Assembly (NCBI RefSeq): GCF_019355555.1
Contig: NZ_CP072145.1
Span: forward strand, 1 to 64,000
Reading direction: 5' to 3'
DNA length: 64,000 bases
Source: Rhizobium sp. L51/94
Lineage (GTDB): Bacteria > Pseudomonadota > Alphaproteobacteria > Rhizobiales > Rhizobiaceae
The stretch's first letter is position 1. Each line of letters begins with the position of its first letter. The notes beneath the pieces were generated by a model. The model saw only the letters and a list, made by a program, of their open reading frames with translations. It was not told the origin of the DNA and ran no database searches. The position numbers were made by a program, and so were the translations under genes. Positions 1 through 9,061 of this stretch are shown in pieces.

Positions 1-287
1 CCAAATGGATTGCGCAAGACGACCCAGGCAGGGCCCGTGCGAAGCCAGCCGATCTGACTTGCGCCATAGTAAATTAGAAAGAGCTGGACCAGCAGCGGCG
101 TGCCACGAAACAGAAAGGTGTAGAACTGAACGGGAGCGGAGATGAAAAATGCTGGCGAGGCACGCAGCAACGATAAGGGAACCGCTATCAGAAATCCGGC
201 AGCAATAGCCGTGACCGTCAATTCTATTGTCAGCAGAGCACCATCAAGCAGGTGCGGAAGAACATCGAGAATGAGAAAGAGGTTCAT
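1..287 (-). CDS. polar amino-acid ABC transporter permease (HisM/OccM-like), partial
   Basis: The reading frame starts at an ATG at 287 preceded by an AAGGAG ribosome binding site and runs off the left edge, so only about 95 residues are visible. It is a hydrophobic inner-membrane protein. Its N-terminus (MNLFLILDVLPHLLDGALLT) and the segment FLFRGTPLLVQLFLIYYG are typical of the second permease of HisQM/OccQM-type uptake systems for basic amino acids and opines. The RGTPLLVQ motif is a hallmark of that family. It lies 9 bp downstream of the next permease gene and is surely in the same operon. Family assignment is confident. The substrate cannot be read, because neither the binding protein nor the ATPase is in the window. 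Confidence 0.85.
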   Translation of the reverse strand, partial: MNLFLILDVLPHLLDGALLTIELTVTAIAAGFLIAVPLSLLRASPAFFISAPVQFYTFLFRGTPLLVQLFLIYYGASQIGWLRTGPAWVVLRNPF

Positions 288-296
288 GAGCACTCC

Positions 297-968
297 TTAT
301 CGACCGAGGCCACGGCCCGCGCGCCGCTCGAGAACCTGCAGTGCCGCCAGCGACAGAGAGGTGAACAAGAGATACAGGAAGGCAGCGACCAGGTAGAATG
401 TCAGGGGATCATGGGTCGATCCAGCCGCCGTGCCGGTCTTACGCATGAGATCCTCAAGCCCGACGACGGAAATGAGAGCTGTGTCCTTGAGCAAGGTGAG
501 CCAAAGATTTCCAAGACCCGGCAGGGCATAGCGCCACATCTGCGGCAAGACGATAAGATACGAGACACAAATTCTGGAAAGTCCTAGCGAGCGCGCAGCC
601 TCGATTTGTCCGAGGGGCACAGCAACGATGGCTGCCCTCAGCACTTCCGTTGCATAAGCACCAAATACGATAGTCAATGCGAAAACGCCGGCAGCGAATG
701 CATTGACCTCCACATAGCGTCCGAACACTGCCGTCAGGGCAACGGTTCCGCCGAAGTACAAGATGAGAAGAATCAACAGCTCAGGAATGCCTCTGACGGT
801 CGTGGTGTAAGCCTTTGCTAGGGAGCGTAGCACCGGCAACCGACTGCTCTTTGCTGCCGCACCAAGCATGCCGACACAGATCCCCAAGACAAGGGTCGTC
901 GATGCTGCCTGAAGCGTTGTGATCGCGCCTGCGGCGATCTGTGCGCCGTAACCTTGTAAAAGCGTCAT
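297..968 (-). CDS. polar amino-acid ABC transporter permease (HisQ/OccQ-like)
   Basis: This 223-residue polytopic inner-membrane permease belongs to the HisQ/OccQ group. It carries VRGIPELLILLILYFGG, the counterpart of the RGTP motif, and the cytoplasmic EAA loop GQIEAARSLGLS that docks on the ATPase subunit. It would pair with the permease at 1-287 to form the channel of an uptake system for a basic amino acid or opine-like solute. Start ATG at 968. The usual binding-protein gene is not immediately upstream; an AraC regulator lies there instead, separated by 264 bp in which I see no gene. That regulator reads in the same direction and may control the transporter, which is inference from position only. 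Confidence 0.88.
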   Translation of the reverse strand: MTLLQGYGAQIAAGAITTLQAASTTLVLGICVGMLGAAAKSSRLPVLRSLAKAYTTTVRGIPELLILLILYFGGTVALTAVFGRYVEVNAFAAGVFALTIVFGAYATEVLRAAIVAVPLGQIEAARSLGLSRICVSYLIVLPQMWRYALPGLGNLWLTLLKDTALISVVGLEDLMRKTGTAAGSTHDPLTFYLVAAFLYLLFTSLSLAALQVLERRAGRGLGR

Positions 969-1232
969 CCGACAATCCTGTTGCCGGACCCGCTAGATCG
1001 GAGAGTCGCTCCTGCAGTATTGATGAGCCGTGTCTTGAGCGGGCCGAAGCGCTTTGCCATAGCCACGATGTGCAATACCGTGTGACCCGCTCGGTGGGAC
1101 GTCGTCTGCACATCCGATAAACTGGCTTCTCTTTCCATGGCAACATCCGCAAGTGAGATGCTGACATCGTTACCCCGTCAACTGGCCCGCGCTTGCAGGA
1201 TCTTGATGCAGGAACAGGATATGATCAGAGAA

Positions 1233-2129
1233 TCAGCTGAACGCGCGACCAGACCACGCAGCGCGATAATCGAGCGGCGTGGTACCGACCTCTTTTCTGA
1301 AGACGTTGGCGAAATGACTTGCGCTTGAGAAGCCGCAGGAGAGCGCGATTTCGGTGACGGAAAGAGTGCTGTCGCGCAGAGAGTGTTTCGCTCGCTCCAC
1401 CCTACACTGAATGATATAGCTATAAGGCGGCTTGCCGAAGCTTTGCTTAAAAGCCCTGCAGAGATGCGGTATGCTAAGCCCGGCCAGATCCGCCAGCTGC
1501 TGGAGCGAGAGGTGATCGTCCAGCTCGTCTTCGATTTTCTCCATGATGCGGGTCCGAATTGCAGGCGAAAGTCCGCCTTGTCGCCGGCTCGGCAAGCTAT
1601 TTTGCCTGCGCAACAACTGCGTGAAGATTGTTGTAACGTAGCTTTGAACCAGGATGTCGCTGAGCGGGCTTTTACCTTGAAGTTCAGCACCGATCCCGCG
1701 CATCGCGTTCATAACGATCTGGTCCTCAAAGCCGAGGTCCGGCGACAGGCTCGACCGCGTATTGAGCTTTACCGGCGCAAACAGATCATCAAGCTTTGCG
1801 GGATCGACGGTCAGCGACAGATAGGCCGCATTGGACGCTCCTGTTTCCCAGCCCCGCCAGTTTGAGCCAGCCGGGATAAAAAGGATCGCGCCCGCCCTAC
1901 GGCGCACGAAGCCGGTTCTACGGTTGTCCAGAAAATGCTCCCCTCGTTCTGACTGGCCTTGCAGATTGAGAAGCACAAGATGCCGGTCCGCCATGATTTG
2001 AGTCTCTTCCCGTTCCAGACCCGTCCGGCGCACCAGAGCAGCGTGCATCTGGCTCCAGGATTTTGTCTGGTGAGATACGGTGCGGCATGGCCCGTGCTTG
2101 AAGGTCGGGTGGAGATCGGAGGCAGTCAT
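1233..2129 (-). CDS. AraC-family transcriptional regulator
   Basis: A cytoplasmic DNA-binding regulator of about 298 residues from the ATG at 2129 (MTASDLHPTF). I prefer this start because the longer frame adds an atypical Cys-rich leader. The C-terminal ~100 residues form the double helix-turn-helix AraC domain: LSLQQLADLAGLSIPHLCRA for the first unit, and SVTEIALSCGFSSASHFANV with PLDYR for the second. The N-terminal half is a cupin-like effector domain with the pattern LLNLQGQSE and a WRGWE segment. A second, clearly related AraC protein is encoded at 3981-4859, and the two flank an MFS exporter. Targets are unknown; the adjacent transporters are the obvious candidates. Confidence 0.88.
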   Translation of the reverse strand: MTASDLHPTFKHGPCRTVSHQTKSWSQMHAALVRRTGLEREETQIMADRHLVLLNLQGQSERGEHFLDNRRTGFVRRRAGAILFIPAGSNWRGWETGASNAAYLSLTVDPAKLDDLFAPVKLNTRSSLSPDLGFEDQIVMNAMRGIGAELQGKSPLSDILVQSYVTTIFTQLLRRQNSLPSRRQGGLSPAIRTRIMEKIEDELDDHLSLQQLADLAGLSIPHLCRAFKQSFGKPPYSYIIQCRVERAKHSLRDSTLSVTEIALSCGFSSASHFANVFRKEVGTTPLDYRAAWSGRAFS

Positions 2130-2675
2130 GCGCCGCCCCTCTTCATCATGGCCACCATTATGTTCGAAGGGGCCAGCCAAAGAGTATTCGGAGGCGTAAA
2201 CGGCGTTGATGCCGACATAGCATCGGCTTCCACAATGGACGCAACAATATGGTCGCAATTTAGATGAAGGGCGTGAGGTAACATTTGTTGCTCCCCGTCG
2301 AGCGAGTTGTCGCGGTACGTCCCCGCGATAGACTCACTAAAACCTCCGAATGATCGGGGAGTTCGAAACTGTGCAAGACAGCCCTGCGGCCTTTAGTTCC
2401 GGGGAACCTGGACATACGCCACAGGCTCCCCGACCCGAAAGGTCAGAGAGTTCGATGCTGAATCGACCAGCATCAATCGCTTGCAGGGGTTTCGACGCCC
2501 CAAGGCAGCACGTACTGCCTCACAAATAGAATAAATGAGATAACAGCGCTTCGCCAGCCCGCGATCGCGAAAAACGCCTAGGCTTCTCGATTGGCAGTTG
2601 GTAAAAAAATCAAAAAGCAGCCTGCCACTTGCATCTGACGCAATACTATAGCGCGTCGGGGCGCCCCAGGATCGA
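2130..2675. other. intergenic region without a recognised gene
   Basis: 546 bp between the first AraC gene and the MFS gene. I find no convincing reading frame. It contains GC-rich self-complementary stretches around 2390-2450 that could form RNA structure, and an AT-rich run near 2600-2620, but no recognisable RNA gene. It should hold the promoter of the AraC gene. Confidence 0.5.
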
Positions 2676-3857
2676 TCAGTGCTTGCTGCGATGAGGGGGA
2701 AGTTTTGCCAGGAGGCCCGTACTCAATACGACGAAGGCGGCAAAGATCAAAAAAACAGTCGATGGTCTGACATTACTCGACAAAAACGACACGATAACAA
2801 ACAGTAGCAGACCAAAGGCAACAGCAACGGAATGCATCAGTCCTTTGGCTCGCCCGAGTGCCTCTCGCGAAACACACGCCTGCAGCGCGACTTCCACGGA
2901 AACCCGCCCTAAATTGTAGGTGGCGCCGAGTATTGCGATGACGAGCACGCTCCAGGAAAACGTCAAGAAAGCTGTGGCTGCAAACAGACCCGCCATGACA
3001 ACGAGAACCATGAGGTGCAAGCTGGAAAGTGAGGTTGCCCGCGCGATGGGGACCAGCAGCAGAACCCCCAGAATAGAACCTGCTGACCAGGCACCTTCCA
3101 AATGACCGAAATCCAATGCATTTCCGAGATGCTCCTGGAACACAAAGCTGGGCCCGATCACACTGATGAGTAAGCCGCCTGCGTTCAAAAGGGCATAGAT
3201 GCCGGCGAGCCTAAGCAAGGTAGCGTCCAGCGGCATAGATCCTTCCACTGTGAAATGTGGACGAACAACCCGGCCCTCCTCTGGCACCGCAACCATGCAT
3301 ACGCAGGATAGGCAAAAGCAGCAGGCGATGAACACCAGCGTTATCCAGGATGGCCAAGCATGGAGCAGCAGGCCGATGGCAACTGCGGCAACAAGGCCCC
3401 CGCACTGCAAAAAAACGAATACGGCCGAATTGGTTTTGGCACGCGATCGCCCGGCTGTGAAGGCAGGGATCATGGACTGTGTCGCCGTTAGGGACAGCCG
3501 GTCACATACCCCGAATACAATGACGGAAAGTACGATCGCCCAAAAGACATCGGTCGTCATGATCACAGACGCCAATACCAAAGCCCCAACCAACCGCAGA
3601 AGATCCGAGGCAATCGAAACAGTTCTGCGGTCATAGCGATCGCAGAGCCATCCGGCGATCGGACTTGCCGCCAGTTCGACCACGCACGTGGCGGCAAAAA
3701 AGATGGCAACTGGCAACGTACCATGGCCCGATGCGACGAGAAGCCACGAGCATGCGAGACTATAGCTGTTGCGGCCGACGGATACAGAAAAGACGGCGGC
3801 GAGAAACCAGAAAAGAGGTACCCGTCCCGTGTCTGCGACAAGGCGTGGTCGAAACAT
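2676..3857 (-). CDS. MFS transporter
   Basis: A 393-residue integral membrane protein with about 12 hydrophobic segments. After the second segment comes the MFS loop sequence GWLCDRYDRRTVSIASD, the variant of the GxLaDrxGrr motif that marks the superfamily. The overall plan resembles 12-TM drug or siderophore exporters (EntS-like). Between two related AraC regulators it may export or import the compound they sense. Start ATG at 3857 is the only good one. No substrate can be assigned. A link to the methyltransferase at 5123 is conceivable from proximity but not shown. Confidence 0.85.
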   Translation of the reverse strand: MFRPRLVADTGRVPLFWFLAAVFSVSVGRNSYSLACSWLLVASGHGTLPVAIFFAATCVVELAASPIAGWLCDRYDRRTVSIASDLLRLVGALVLASVIMTTDVFWAIVLSVIVFGVCDRLSLTATQSMIPAFTAGRSRAKTNSAVFVFLQCGGLVAAVAIGLLLHAWPSWITLVFIACCFCLSCVCMVAVPEEGRVVRPHFTVEGSMPLDATLLRLAGIYALLNAGGLLISVIGPSFVFQEHLGNALDFGHLEGAWSAGSILGVLLLVPIARATSLSSLHLMVLVVMAGLFAATAFLTFSWSVLVIAILGATYNLGRVSVEVALQACVSREALGRAKGLMHSVAVAFGLLLFVIVSFLSSNVRPSTVFLIFAAFVVLSTGLLAKLPPHRSKH

Positions 3858-3980
3858 CAGGCACCTTCCTGAGCATCATCGTGCCATGGTGGCGAGTTGC
3901 AGACCGCGTGCTTTCACAATCGTGCCAAAGCATCATAATCGTGCCGCAACCCACGCAATGGGAGAAGAGCGAGGCAGGCG

Positions 3981-4859
3981 TCAGACGCGCCACCCGCGGC
4001 GATATTCCAGCGGACTAACGCCGAACGCGCGTCTGAAGGCAAAGGTGAAGTGGCTGGAACTCGAAAATCCGCAGGCCAGTGCAATCTCTGTGGCCGTAAG
4101 CTCAGTCCCGCTCAACATCGCAACTGCCTGTTTCATTCGATAATCTGCCAAGTAAGTATACGGTGCCTTTCCCGTTGATTGCTTGAATGCGCGGCAAAAA
4201 TGGCGACGGCTGACGCCGATCGCGGTGGCCATTTCTACAAGGGAGGGAGGGTTCGCAAGCCGCTCCTCGATAAGCCCCACGACCCGCTTCAAATCAAAGG
4301 GAGGCAAGCCGCCCTTCGTGAGCGTCACGTCGGCGCCATTCAGCCGGGAAAGCTGGACGAAAAGCTGGATGACTTGGCTCTCCGCCATCACAACGCTGAT
4401 CGGATCTGGATTTTTCAACTCCGATGCGATCCGGTGAAGGCACGCCTCCACCGTAACGTCGCGGAAACCGATAGCTGGTTTCAATGCTGTAATCCGATGC
4501 GACCCGATCGTTCTCTCGACGAAGCCGGAATTTATGGATACGAAGAGATAGGATCCGATCATATCCCCCTCGTCCCACCCGCGCCATTCGTGATGGGCTG
4601 GAATGAAAATGACCGAACCCGGCCGGCGCGGCGTGAACGCGACCGCCCTTCCCTCGATGAAATCCTCGCCCGCGCGCGCCTCGCCGCGCAAGTTGATCAG
4701 CAGGCAATGGTTTTCCGCTGATACCTTCGTCTCCTGGCGTTTTAGGCCCGTTCTCCGGACGAGGTCAGCACGAACGATGCCCCAGTCGACATGATGATGG
4801 ATCAGCTTTCGGTGATCCGAACGTCGGGCCTCGCTGGGGCTGAAGTCTTCGGTCTTCAT
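3981..4859 (-). CDS. AraC-family transcriptional regulator, paralogue of the 1233-2129 protein
   Basis: About 292 residues from the ATG at 4859 (MKTEDFSPSE), which has AGGAG about 13 nt upstream; the longer frame is discounted. Two helix-turn-helix units sit in the last 100 residues: SLVEMATAIGVSRRHFCRA, then ATEIALACGFSSSSHFTFAF with the conserved SPLEYRRG ending. It shares with the 1233-2129 regulator the segments RADLVRRTGL/HAALVRRTGL, RRPGSVIFIPA/RRAGAILFIPA and EWRGW/NWRGW, so the two are paralogues that probably bind similar effectors. It reads toward the MFS gene and is likely its regulator. Confidence 0.88.
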   Translation of the reverse strand: MKTEDFSPSEARRSDHRKLIHHHVDWGIVRADLVRRTGLKRQETKVSAENHCLLINLRGEARAGEDFIEGRAVAFTPRRPGSVIFIPAHHEWRGWDEGDMIGSYLFVSINSGFVERTIGSHRITALKPAIGFRDVTVEACLHRIASELKNPDPISVVMAESQVIQLFVQLSRLNGADVTLTKGGLPPFDLKRVVGLIEERLANPPSLVEMATAIGVSRRHFCRAFKQSTGKAPYTYLADYRMKQAVAMLSGTELTATEIALACGFSSSSHFTFAFRRAFGVSPLEYRRGWRV

Positions 4860-5122
4860 CAAAAAGGGCGATACTCCTGCGTAAAAACCGCAAACCGCCG
4901 TTCTTATAAATCGATTCACGCTTTTCGAACAACAGGCGCTCATACGCCGTCATCCGAACGTGGCACTTTGACGACAAAAAGGCATGCTGATGAAAGCGCT
5001 GCACAAAATGCAGCTCTAGGACAAGGAGCGCGGCTCAGCCGATCTGCCTCCGGCCGTCTCCGATGGCCAGACCCTTTATCCGAGCCGTCGCATTAGAACC
5101 TTATTATTCAAAAGGCCTAGCG

Positions 5123-6121
5123 ATGCAGGATTTCAGCAGTTTTATTCTCGAATGCGACCAAGCTCCGCGATTGAACGGGTTGGCCCGCTTTTTTAATGAG
5201 ACGGCAGCCGGCGCCAACGGCATGCCTGTTCGTCGCCCAGTTGCCGACGTGCGGCTTCTGCCGAACGACCCGTTGCTTCACAGGATCGTCGAGCTCCATT
5301 CGCGCCGCCAAGGTTTTTTCGATAAGCACTATCATGGCAGCATTCCCTATCGATTGGAAGAGGAGTGCCGGATGGCCTATGCTCTGCTCCGTTATAGTCA
5401 GTCGAGTTCAACGGATGTTCTATTCTACAGCCTGGGGACTGCCGAAGGCACCATGGCTCGCGTTCTTGCAGAGCTCAGCGGCGGAAAAATCCGGTCGTTA
5501 TCGTGCAGCCCCAGTGAAGATAACTACAAGTGCTTCATGGCCTTTGGCGAGCCGCCTCATGCAAAGTTCTTCCTCGGTCCGTTTCATCGCCTGTCCAAGG
5601 ACTATCTGCGGTCCGAGGGGCATCTGGAGGACTTTGTAGATGGCTTCGACTTCATCCTTGAGGACACCACATTTCAAATGTATTCCCCAAATCGGAAGCA
5701 GCAAGTCGAATTCGTTGCCCACCACCTCAAACCCAATGGAATTCTCCTGTTTCTAGAGAAATTTCGAGCGACCGATCCGAAAGATTACGCAGCGCGAGAA
5801 GCGCAGAAGGACTTTGGTTTCAAGGCTCAATATTTCGGTCCGGAAGAGATTGCGCGGAAGGCCAAGACAGTACTGAATACCATGCATCGCAACGAGGTCA
5901 GCCTGCCGGAGATGGCGCGCGCGATCTACCCACAATTCAAGCATTGCATTGTGACCTGGAACTGCGGCAACTTTTACGGGCTCGCAGCCAGTAATAGCGC
6001 GGAGAACCTATCTCGCTATCTGGGCTTGATGTCTGATCCCGCAATCCCCATCGAATATGTCTATCCGCCGCAACCCTATACCGATTTCGCCAAATACGTT
6101 GAGGCTAATTCCCAGTCATAA
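5123..6121 (+). CDS. class I SAM-dependent methyltransferase
   Basis: 332 residues from the ATG at 5123 (MQDFSSFILE), chosen because AAAGG precedes it. An upstream in-frame ATG at 5063 lacks a good site. Residues about 98-130 read FYSLGTAEGT then SLSCSPSEDN, a glycine-loop SAM-binding motif I (GTAEG, 105-109) with an acidic partner. FDFILEDTT (175-183) is the motif II strand, followed by HHLKPNGILLFLEKF, the usual motif III region. It is cytosolic and its substrate is not evident. Methyltransferases that methylate IPP feed cytokinin synthesis in Rhodococcus fascians, and this replicon also carries tzs, but the genes are about 43 kb apart in this window, so that link is only a suggestion. Confidence 0.8.
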   Translation: MQDFSSFILECDQAPRLNGLARFFNETAAGANGMPVRRPVADVRLLPNDPLLHRIVELHSRRQGFFDKHYHGSIPYRLEEECRMAYALLRYSQSSSTDVLFYSLGTAEGTMARVLAELSGGKIRSLSCSPSEDNYKCFMAFGEPPHAKFFLGPFHRLSKDYLRSEGHLEDFVDGFDFILEDTTFQMYSPNRKQQVEFVAHHLKPNGILLFLEKFRATDPKDYAAREAQKDFGFKAQYFGPEEIARKAKTVLNTMHRNEVSLPEMARAIYPQFKHCIVTWNCGNFYGLAASNSAENLSRYLGLMSDPAIPIEYVYPPQPYTDFAKYVEANSQS

Positions 6122-6173
6122 CTAGGTTTCTATCCGACTTTCCGAAAGCCTCATCAAGGACGACCATGGAAAA

Positions 6174-6467
6174 ATGAGTTCGAATATTGAAGGTGCCGAC
6201 AATACCCTTGTCGTGAGTGTGCCCCATATCGGTTTGGGCAAGCATAGCGCGCGGGGTTTTGCGCTCGATCAATTTGCCAGACAGCAGGGCTATCAAACAT
6301 TCGCAGAATGGTCGGTCCACTGCTTTGATCAGGCACTGCAGATCTCTGGTGAAGTCCGTGAAAGCGACGCTATCGACGTCGCCATCGCATCGGACGAGCC
6401 GCCAGGGATGCTGCTCAAGACATTTGGCTACGAGGTCGTTCTCCGGCTGCAAAAGGCAGAGAGCTGA
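6174..6467 (+). CDS. small protein of unknown function
   Basis: A 97-residue frame (MSSNIEGADN...) that begins 53 bp after the methyltransferase stop, in the same direction. AAGGAC lies about 15 nt upstream, a little far for a ribosome site. It has no signal peptide or membrane segment and I recognise no family. Composition is ordinary for the host and the spacing suggests translation together with the methyltransferase. It ends just before the IS nest, whose outermost target site lies at 6470-6472, so the insertion did not cut it. Confidence 0.5.
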   Translation: MSSNIEGADNTLVVSVPHIGLGKHSARGFALDQFARQQGYQTFAEWSVHCFDQALQISGEVRESDAIDVAIASDEPPGMLLKTFGYEVVLRLQKAES

Positions 6468-6608
6468 GACTAGCACTACTTTGGCATAAATTTGATTTTT
6501 CGATTGAACTAAGCCGCTGATCGCGGCGATTTGCGGCGGGCTTTGACGAGAGCGCCCTGACTGAGAGGATGGTTGTGTTGCAACCCACCCTTCAGACAGG
6601 AGGCCCCG

Positions 6609-7472
6609 ATGGCTGAGATAAGCCCTCTTCGCCGCCGGATGATTGAGGACATGACGATCCGCAATTTGTCCCCGGCGACCCAAAGATCCTACATCAGTGC
6701 AGTCCGGAAGTTCAGCCGCTATTTCTCCCGATCACCTGATCGGCTTAATCTCGACGACATTCGCACGTTCCAGGTTCACCTTGTCTCGACGGGGATATCG
6801 TGGGCATCGTTAAATCAGATCGTGTGTGCTCTCCGATTTTTCTATGGCATTACCTTGGCCCAAGACGATGTCCCTGAGCGGATTCCATACGCGCGCAAAC
6901 CCCGCAAGATCCCCGTTGTTCTGTCGGCGGACGAGGTGGCCCAATTTCTTGAGGCCGTCTCCAGTCTCAAGGCGCGTGTAGCGCTGACCACAGCTTATGC
7001 CGCTGGCCTCAGGGTCGGCGAGGTCTGTGGTCTGAAGATCGAGGATATCGACAGTTCCCGGATGGTGATCCATGTTCGTCATGGCAAAGGCGCCAAAGCC
7101 CGATACGTCATGCTGTCAAACGAGCTGCTGGGCATTTTACGCAGTTATTGGCGTCTATCGCGACCCACCGGGTTCCTTTTTCCAGGGCGCGATGCCGACA
7201 GGCCGATCGAACCGACCGTTTTGAACGCCGCCTGTCGTTCAGCGGTTGCCGCTACTGGCCTTTCAAAGCGGGTCACCGTCCATACGTTGCGGCATTCCTT
7301 TGCAACGCACCTTCTGGAGAATGGCACCGATATCCGGATCATCCAGGTCTTGCTTGGCCATGCCTATCTATCCAGCACTGCGCATTATGCACAGGTGTCC
7401 ACCGACACCATCAGGTCGACCGCCAGTCCCCTTGACCGTTTGCGATTGGAGGTGACCCCGCCGGAAGCGTAG
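6609..7472 (+). CDS. tyrosine recombinase of the IS91-type element
   Basis: 287 residues from ATG 6609, with AGGAGG 8 nt upstream. The N-terminal SAM-like core-binding domain has the pattern LSPATQRSYISAVRKFSRYF. The C-terminal catalytic domain shows AAGLRVGEVCGL (first Arg), HTLRHSFATHLLENGTD (His-x-x-Arg) and HYAQVST (nucleophile Tyr), so all catalytic residues are present. It resembles XerC/D-type integrases encoded next to IS91 transposases. Its role there is not established; co-occurrence suggests it helps resolve or mobilise the element. Confidence 0.9.
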   Translation: MAEISPLRRRMIEDMTIRNLSPATQRSYISAVRKFSRYFSRSPDRLNLDDIRTFQVHLVSTGISWASLNQIVCALRFFYGITLAQDDVPERIPYARKPRKIPVVLSADEVAQFLEAVSSLKARVALTTAYAAGLRVGEVCGLKIEDIDSSRMVIHVRHGKGAKARYVMLSNELLGILRSYWRLSRPTGFLFPGRDADRPIEPTVLNAACRSAVAATGLSKRVTVHTLRHSFATHLLENGTDIRIIQVLLGHAYLSSTAHYAQVSTDTIRSTASPLDRLRLEVTPPEA

Positions 7473-7476
7473 CAGG

Positions 7477-8664
7477 TTGCGTCCCGCCTTCGAAGTCGCC
7501 GACATCTTTCGGTGGCATGGTGGCCCTTACAGACGCGAGAACGCCGGTCATCTTGGCCGCGGCGAACGACGTGTCATGGGAGCGATAGAAGCCTGCCGGA
7601 CACCCAGGCTTGGCGGTCACGTCAATGCCTGCGATAAGTGCGGCAAAACCCGCATCTCCTATAACTCCTGCCGCAATCGTCATTGCCCAAAGTGTCAGGG
7701 AGCTGCTCGCAAGGAATGGGTCGATGCTCGCATCGCCGATCTCTTGCCGGTCCCCTATTTCCATGTCGTCTTTACGATGCCACGTGGTGTCGCTGAGATC
7801 GCCTTCCAGAACAAGGCGGTCGTCTATGCATTATTGATGCGGATCTCGGCCGAGACCCTGCAGACCATCGCAGCTAACCCCAAGTGGCTGGGCGCAGAGA
7901 TCGGTGTAACCGCTGTGCTCCACACCTGGGGCCAGGCCATGACCCACCATCCCCATGTCCATTGTGTCGTACCGGGTGGAGGCCTCTCACCCGATCGAAC
8001 AAGGTGGATCAATTGCCGATCGGGCTTCTTTCTGCCCGTTCGCGTGCTGTCACGTCTGTTTCGCCGGCTTTTCCTGACAGCTCTCGCTGATGCCTTTGCC
8101 AAAGACGAGCTGCAATTCTTCAACGAACTCGCTCATCTCAACGATAACAAGACATTCGCCCGCCATCTTGCCCGCGCTCGCAGCATCGAATGGGTGGTCT
8201 ATTCGAAGCCGCCATTCGGTGGTCCGGATCAAGTGCTCGCCTATCTTGGCCGCTACACCCATCGTGTTGCCATCGCAAACAGCCGCATCGTCCATGTCGA
8301 TGACGACCATGTCGCCTTCCGATGGAAGGATTATCGTGGAAACGGTCGCGACCGTGAGAAGATCATGCGTCTTCATCCCCACGAGTTCATCCGGCGCTTT
8401 CTCCTTCATGTGCTTCCGGATGGCTTCCACCGCATGCGCCACTTTGGCTTTCTCGCCAATTGTCACCGGCGCGATCGTATCGCTCTCTGCAGAAGCCTCC
8501 TCGGCCAACTATCACCGATAGGCGAGCGATCCCATTCGACAAAATCTCAACAGGCCCATTCCTTCGAATGCCCCGATTGCCAGCACCCCATGCGTCGAAC
8601 TGGCGTCACCGTCGCGCCTGTTTCACCGCCTCGGCCATCATCCTTCTGGTGCGATACTTCATGA
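7477..8664 (+). CDS. IS91-family transposase
   Basis: About 395 residues beginning at a TTG at 7477. The N-terminal zinc-binding region reads CDKCGKTRISYNSCRNRHCPKCQ, typical of the Y1/Y2 HUH transposases of the IS91 family. The segment HPHVHCVVPGGGLS carries the His-hydrophobe-His metal site. YLGRYTHRVAIANSRI, further on, is the conserved region holding the catalytic Tyr. A second CxxC pair lies near the C-terminus (CPDCQHPM). The protein cleaves single-stranded DNA at the element ends for rolling-circle transposition. It appears intact. Confidence 0.9.
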   Translation: MRPAFEVADIFRWHGGPYRRENAGHLGRGERRVMGAIEACRTPRLGGHVNACDKCGKTRISYNSCRNRHCPKCQGAARKEWVDARIADLLPVPYFHVVFTMPRGVAEIAFQNKAVVYALLMRISAETLQTIAANPKWLGAEIGVTAVLHTWGQAMTHHPHVHCVVPGGGLSPDRTRWINCRSGFFLPVRVLSRLFRRLFLTALADAFAKDELQFFNELAHLNDNKTFARHLARARSIEWVVYSKPPFGGPDQVLAYLGRYTHRVAIANSRIVHVDDDHVAFRWKDYRGNGRDREKIMRLHPHEFIRRFLLHVLPDGFHRMRHFGFLANCHRRDRIALCRSLLGQLSPIGERSHSTKSQQAHSFECPDCQHPMRRTGVTVAPVSPPRPSSFWCDTS

Positions 8665-9061
8665 TGTCAGACAACCGCAAACATTACAGCATATTCCCAC
8701 TCGCTCGCCGCTGTGCCGGCGATCGATATCGCTCGACCCCAGCAAGACCGAACCGCGTCAGATCCCGGTACATTTGGCCCACAGGTCTGCAAGGTCTCCG
8801 GCAAAACGCTCAGGAATGTCGATTCTCAGGATCAGCGACACCCTCGGAGCAATCGGGACGGCATGGTTCCGGCTCTGCAGACATAGGGCCACTTCTCAAT
8901 TCCCCATAGCAGCGTCAAACAACCCGCGTCTTAGTTCAATCCGGCTTACATGAGGTCGCCCGAACCCGCCGCACCGTCCCATGCGACCTCAAATAACCCT
9001 CCAGATTCCCTTGAGGTGATTTCCCTGATTCATAGGAAGCCAGCTTTTTGGGAGGCTGGCG
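8665..9061. other. distal end of the IS91-type element and resumed IS701 leader
   Basis: 397 bp with no gene. Most of it should be the non-coding terminal region of the IS91-type element. The last roughly 70 bp, including an AGGAAG/GGAGG-rich stretch and a short GCCAGC/GCTGGC inverted repeat just before the transposase ATG, belong to the interrupted IS701-family element. Confidence 0.5.

Larger units (their letters stand above)
6510..8990 (+). mobile_element. IS91-family element carrying a tyrosine recombinase (right edge approximate)
   Basis: Inserted directly after GAAC at 6506-6509, matching the known GAAC/CAAG target preference of IS91-type rolling-circle elements. It contains a tyrosine recombinase gene followed 4 bp later by an IS91-type transposase gene, an arrangement known for IS91 relatives in rhizobia. 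The right boundary is estimated from where the leader of the interrupted IS701 transposase should resume, about 70 bp before 9062. Confidence 0.7.

Noticed and set aside
1..968. Opine uptake and catabolism operon
   Set aside because: The permeases resemble OccQM/HisQM types, but no opine oxidase, binding protein or ATPase gene is in the window, so the substrate cannot be called.
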